Positions 6,380-8,150 of a stretch of 8,150 bases of DNA are shown piece after piece. How positions within the stretch are numbered: position 1 is the first letter of the stretch; each line of letters starts with the position of its first letter. Origin of the DNA: an uncultured Acidobacteriota bacterium (GTDB lineage: Bacteria; Acidobacteriota; Blastocatellia; Pyrinomonadales; Pyrinomonadaceae); the NCBI GenBank assembly GCA_946480545.1, contig CAMLKY010000066.1, positions 1 through 8,150 of the forward strand, written 5' to 3'. The position numbers were made by a program, and so were the translations under genes. Below the pieces are notes generated by a model that did not search any database, was not told the origin of the DNA, and worked only from the letters and a program-made list of their open reading frames with translations.

Positions 6380-7839
6380 TTCCTTTTTCCGATCAGTGCC
6401 CAGATGTTGGTAGCGCCGAGGGCGGTCTCGGATGCGAACCTTCCTTCCTCGTCAAGGAGTACAGCGGATGGAGTCCCGTACATCCCCAACGAACTCGCCG
6501 TCTTATACCCTGCGTCAATGACGACCGGTGAGGTGAGAGCCAGATCGGCGTGCAAGTCGAGATCGCCGTCAGAGAAAACTATCAGGTTCGGATCCCGTTC
6601 GGTTCGGGTCATGTCCCACGCTTTCAAGTCGTCCATCATCGCTTTGCAATGCGGACACGTCGGGCTCCAGAACACCGCAAGGGTCCGGTTGCCGCGAAAC
6701 TCGTCCGCCGTGATGCGACGGTCTCTAAGGTCCGTTACCGTGAAGTCCGGAACCGCTTCACCGATCTTCGGCGGCTTCAGGCCGTTGTTACTGGTACCGT
6801 TCGCGAAGAAGGCATTTGGCTTCAGCGGACGCTCGAGTCTGATCCTATCGACCAGTTCTCGGATCGCGGTATCGCCTGCCGCGGGATGACTGCCGATCGT
6901 CCCGTCACCGCGTACGAAAACCGCCGTCGGAGTCCATCGCGCGTAAAGTAGCTCGGCGATCTCACGCTTCTCCTGCAACACGACCTCGTCTGAAAAGACC
7001 CCGAACTTTCCTGTGTTCTCCTGAACGCTGCCGCTACTAAGGAGGATGAACGAAACACGGTCCGCGAGCTCGGCTTCCCATCGCTCGAGATCGGGCAGCA
7101 ACGCCTTACATGGCTCACAGGTCGGACTAACGAAGAGGATCAGGACGGGACGCCCGCCCTCGATCAGCGTCCTTAACGTAACTCGCCTTCCCGAAACATC
7201 CGGGAGATCGAAATCGGGAAACGGGGCGCCAATGGGCAGACCGTCGTGCGGATCTCCAGCGTCACCGCGCTCGAGCGCAACACCCTCCCGCGAAACGAGT
7301 TCGAGAACGTTTATCCGCCGTAATATCTCGGATTGATTGTCGACGGACTTCTTTAGATAGGTCAGGGCCGCGATCGCCAAAACGATCAGGCACAGTAGCA
7401 AAATTGTCTGTATGACGCTCTCGTCCGTCGCGGCCAATGCCGGTCCTTGACCGCCGATGCCCTGTGCAACAAGCAACAGCGTCAGGCCGATGAATATCGC
7501 ATTTCGAGCGACCGAATTCTCGCTATGTATCTGGCCAAAGCAATGACAGTCCGGCGCCCGGCCTTTCGCGATCTGCCAGGCCATACCGCCGGTGAAGATC
7601 AACAAGAGAATAAGTCCCGCGACGGCGGCGTACCACGACGTCGCTGTGAACAACAATCCGAACGCGATGATCAGTTCGACAACCGGCAGCACCAGGGCAA
7701 GTCCCCTCGCCAACGACTCGGGTGCGCCGAACTCGCGGACGGCCTTCTCAGAACCGGCGCGGTCCAGCAACTTACCAAGCGCGGCAAGTGCGAAGACACC
7801 GAACAGTGCGAGTCTTGTGATCAGGAATAACGTTTCCAT
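6376..7839 (-). CDS. MauE/DoxX-like membrane protein fused to two thioredoxin-like (redoxin) domains
   Basis: Probable membrane thiol-disulfide exchange protein. The 487 residues start METLFLITRL. A MauE/DoxX-like part (about 1-130) has four predicted helices (about 5-24, 45-66, 70-91, 112-129) and a DCHCFG motif (97-102) resembling the CxCFG loop of MauE proteins. A fifth helix lies at about 141-161. A first AhpC/TlpA-like thioredoxin domain (about 200-335) has SPTCEPCK (Cys241/Cys244) and the cis-proline motif RWTPTAV (Pro304). A second (about 355-487) has SPTCPHCK (Cys395/Cys398) and MYGTPSAV (Pro457). Both thioredoxin sites therefore look intact. By analogy with DsbD- or VKOR-type relays, electrons may pass from the membrane CxC to the thioredoxin domains; this is inferred. 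The ATG shares one base with the der stop (TGATG), and the gene's own stop overlaps the tgt start (ATGA). An in-frame TTG directly upstream is disregarded. The substrate is unknown, and no gene symbol fits. Confidence 0.85.
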   Translation of the reverse strand: METLFLITRLALFGVFALAALGKLLDRAGSEKAVREFGAPESLARGLALVLPVVELIIAFGLLFTATSWYAAVAGLILLLIFTGGMAWQIAKGRAPDCHCFGQIHSENSVARNAIFIGLTLLLVAQGIGGQGPALAATDESVIQTILLLCLIVLAIAALTYLKKSVDNQSEILRRINVLELVSREGVALERGDAGDPHDGLPIGAPFPDFDLPDVSGRRVTLRTLIEGGRPVLILFVSPTCEPCKALLPDLERWEAELADRVSFILLSSGSVQENTGKFGVFSDEVVLQEKREIAELLYARWTPTAVFVRGDGTIGSHPAAGDTAIRELVDRIRLERPLKPNAFFANGTSNNGLKPPKIGEAVPDFTVTDLRDRRITADEFRGNRTLAVFWSPTCPHCKAMMDDLKAWDMTRTERDPNLIVFSDGDLDLHADLALTSPVVIDAGYKTASSLGMYGTPSAVLLDEEGRFASETALGATNIWALIGKRK

Positions 7840-8150
7840 CAATTTCCAGCAGCCGCCTTTCTCATTTTGTGCCGCTCCTTTAAGCGTATCGGCGTAGCAA
7901 AGAAATCGAACGCATCACGAAGCCGGTTTTCGACATAACGCAGATATGAAAAGTGTAATCCCGCACGGCTTCCGCCCGAAGTGAACAATACGAAGAGTGG
8001 CGGACGCGTACCGCCCTGAGTCAGGTATTGAACCTTTAATCGCGAGACACCGCCCTTGACCGGTGCCGGAGCTGTACCGCCTTTCGGTTGGGAAATGCTC
8101 TCCTCGAAAAACTTGTTGAGCTGCGAAGTCGGTATCCGAACATTGCGTGC
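7839..8150 (-). CDS. der: Ribosome biogenesis GTPase Der, C-terminal KH-like domain (N-terminus outside window)
   Basis: Der (EngA) has two tandem GTPase domains and a C-terminal KH-like domain and acts in 50S ribosomal subunit assembly. Only the last 103 residues are visible. They match the KH-like domain: a helix with RIPTSQLNKFFEESI at the right edge, then SRLKVQYLTQGGTRPPLFVLF, HFSYLRYVENRLRDAFDF and TPIRL. A basic tail, KERHKMRKAA, precedes the stop. Both G domains lie beyond base 8150. A Gly/Pro/Ala-rich loop (about residues 22-34 of the visible part) replaces a segment that commonly varies in Der. The TGA at 7841-7839 shares its A with the ATG of the next gene, so the two are probably translated together. 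Assignment rests on the C-terminal pattern, which is characteristic. Confidence 0.9.
   Translation of the reverse strand, partial: ARNVRIPTSQLNKFFEESISQPKGGTAPAPVKGGVSRLKVQYLTQGGTRPPLFVLFTSGGSRAGLHFSYLRYVENRLRDAFDFFATPIRLKERHKMRKAAAGN

Noticed and set aside
5150..6413. Overlapping plus-strand open frames opposite tgt
   Set aside because: Antisense shadows of a fully conserved Tgt. No family resemblance.

Overview
This window reads as the chromosome of a Gram-negative (diderm) bacterium. Every convincing gene lies on the minus strand, so transcription runs from high to low coordinates. The best taxonomic guess is Acidobacteriota, possibly the Blastocatellia/Pyrinomonadaceae. That guess rests on overall protein style (SecD with a proline-rich insert, TonB next to a MotA/TolQ/ExbB protein, a MauE-redoxin fusion) and moderate G+C. 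It is an inference, since no rRNA or marker alignment was possible.

Layout in transcription order. At the right edge is the C-terminal 103 codons of the ribosome-assembly GTPase Der (EngA). Its TGA shares one base with the ATG of a membrane redox protein made of a MauE/DoxX-like membrane domain and two consecutive thioredoxin-like domains (CEPC and CPHC). That gene overlaps tgt (tRNA-guanine transglycosylase) by four bases (ATGA). Next come yajC, secD and secF, giving the widespread bacterial order tgt-yajC-secD-secF. A candidate promoter overlaps the tgt stop codon and could drive yajC-secDF separately. The yajC-secD gap is filled by a long imperfect inverted repeat.

After secF there is a 352-bp A/T-richer gap with the best-looking sigma70-type promoter of the window, a long leader containing a hairpin, and then a second unit: tonB followed by an exbB/tolQ-type proton-channel gene that runs off the left edge. 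A perfect 12-bp stem-loop lies between tonB and exbB.

Functionally this is an envelope-energetics neighbourhood. SecDF-YajC uses the proton gradient to assist protein export, and TonB-ExbB uses it to energise outer-membrane transport. The MauE-thioredoxin protein probably handles thiol/disulfide exchange at the membrane. Most of it is conserved housekeeping. I see no CRISPR array, mobile element, tRNA/rRNA or defence system. The less ordinary points are the MauE-Trx-Trx fusion wired into the der-tgt-sec cluster by overlapping codons, the yajC-secD palindrome, the structured tonB leader and a lone cysteine pair in SecF.
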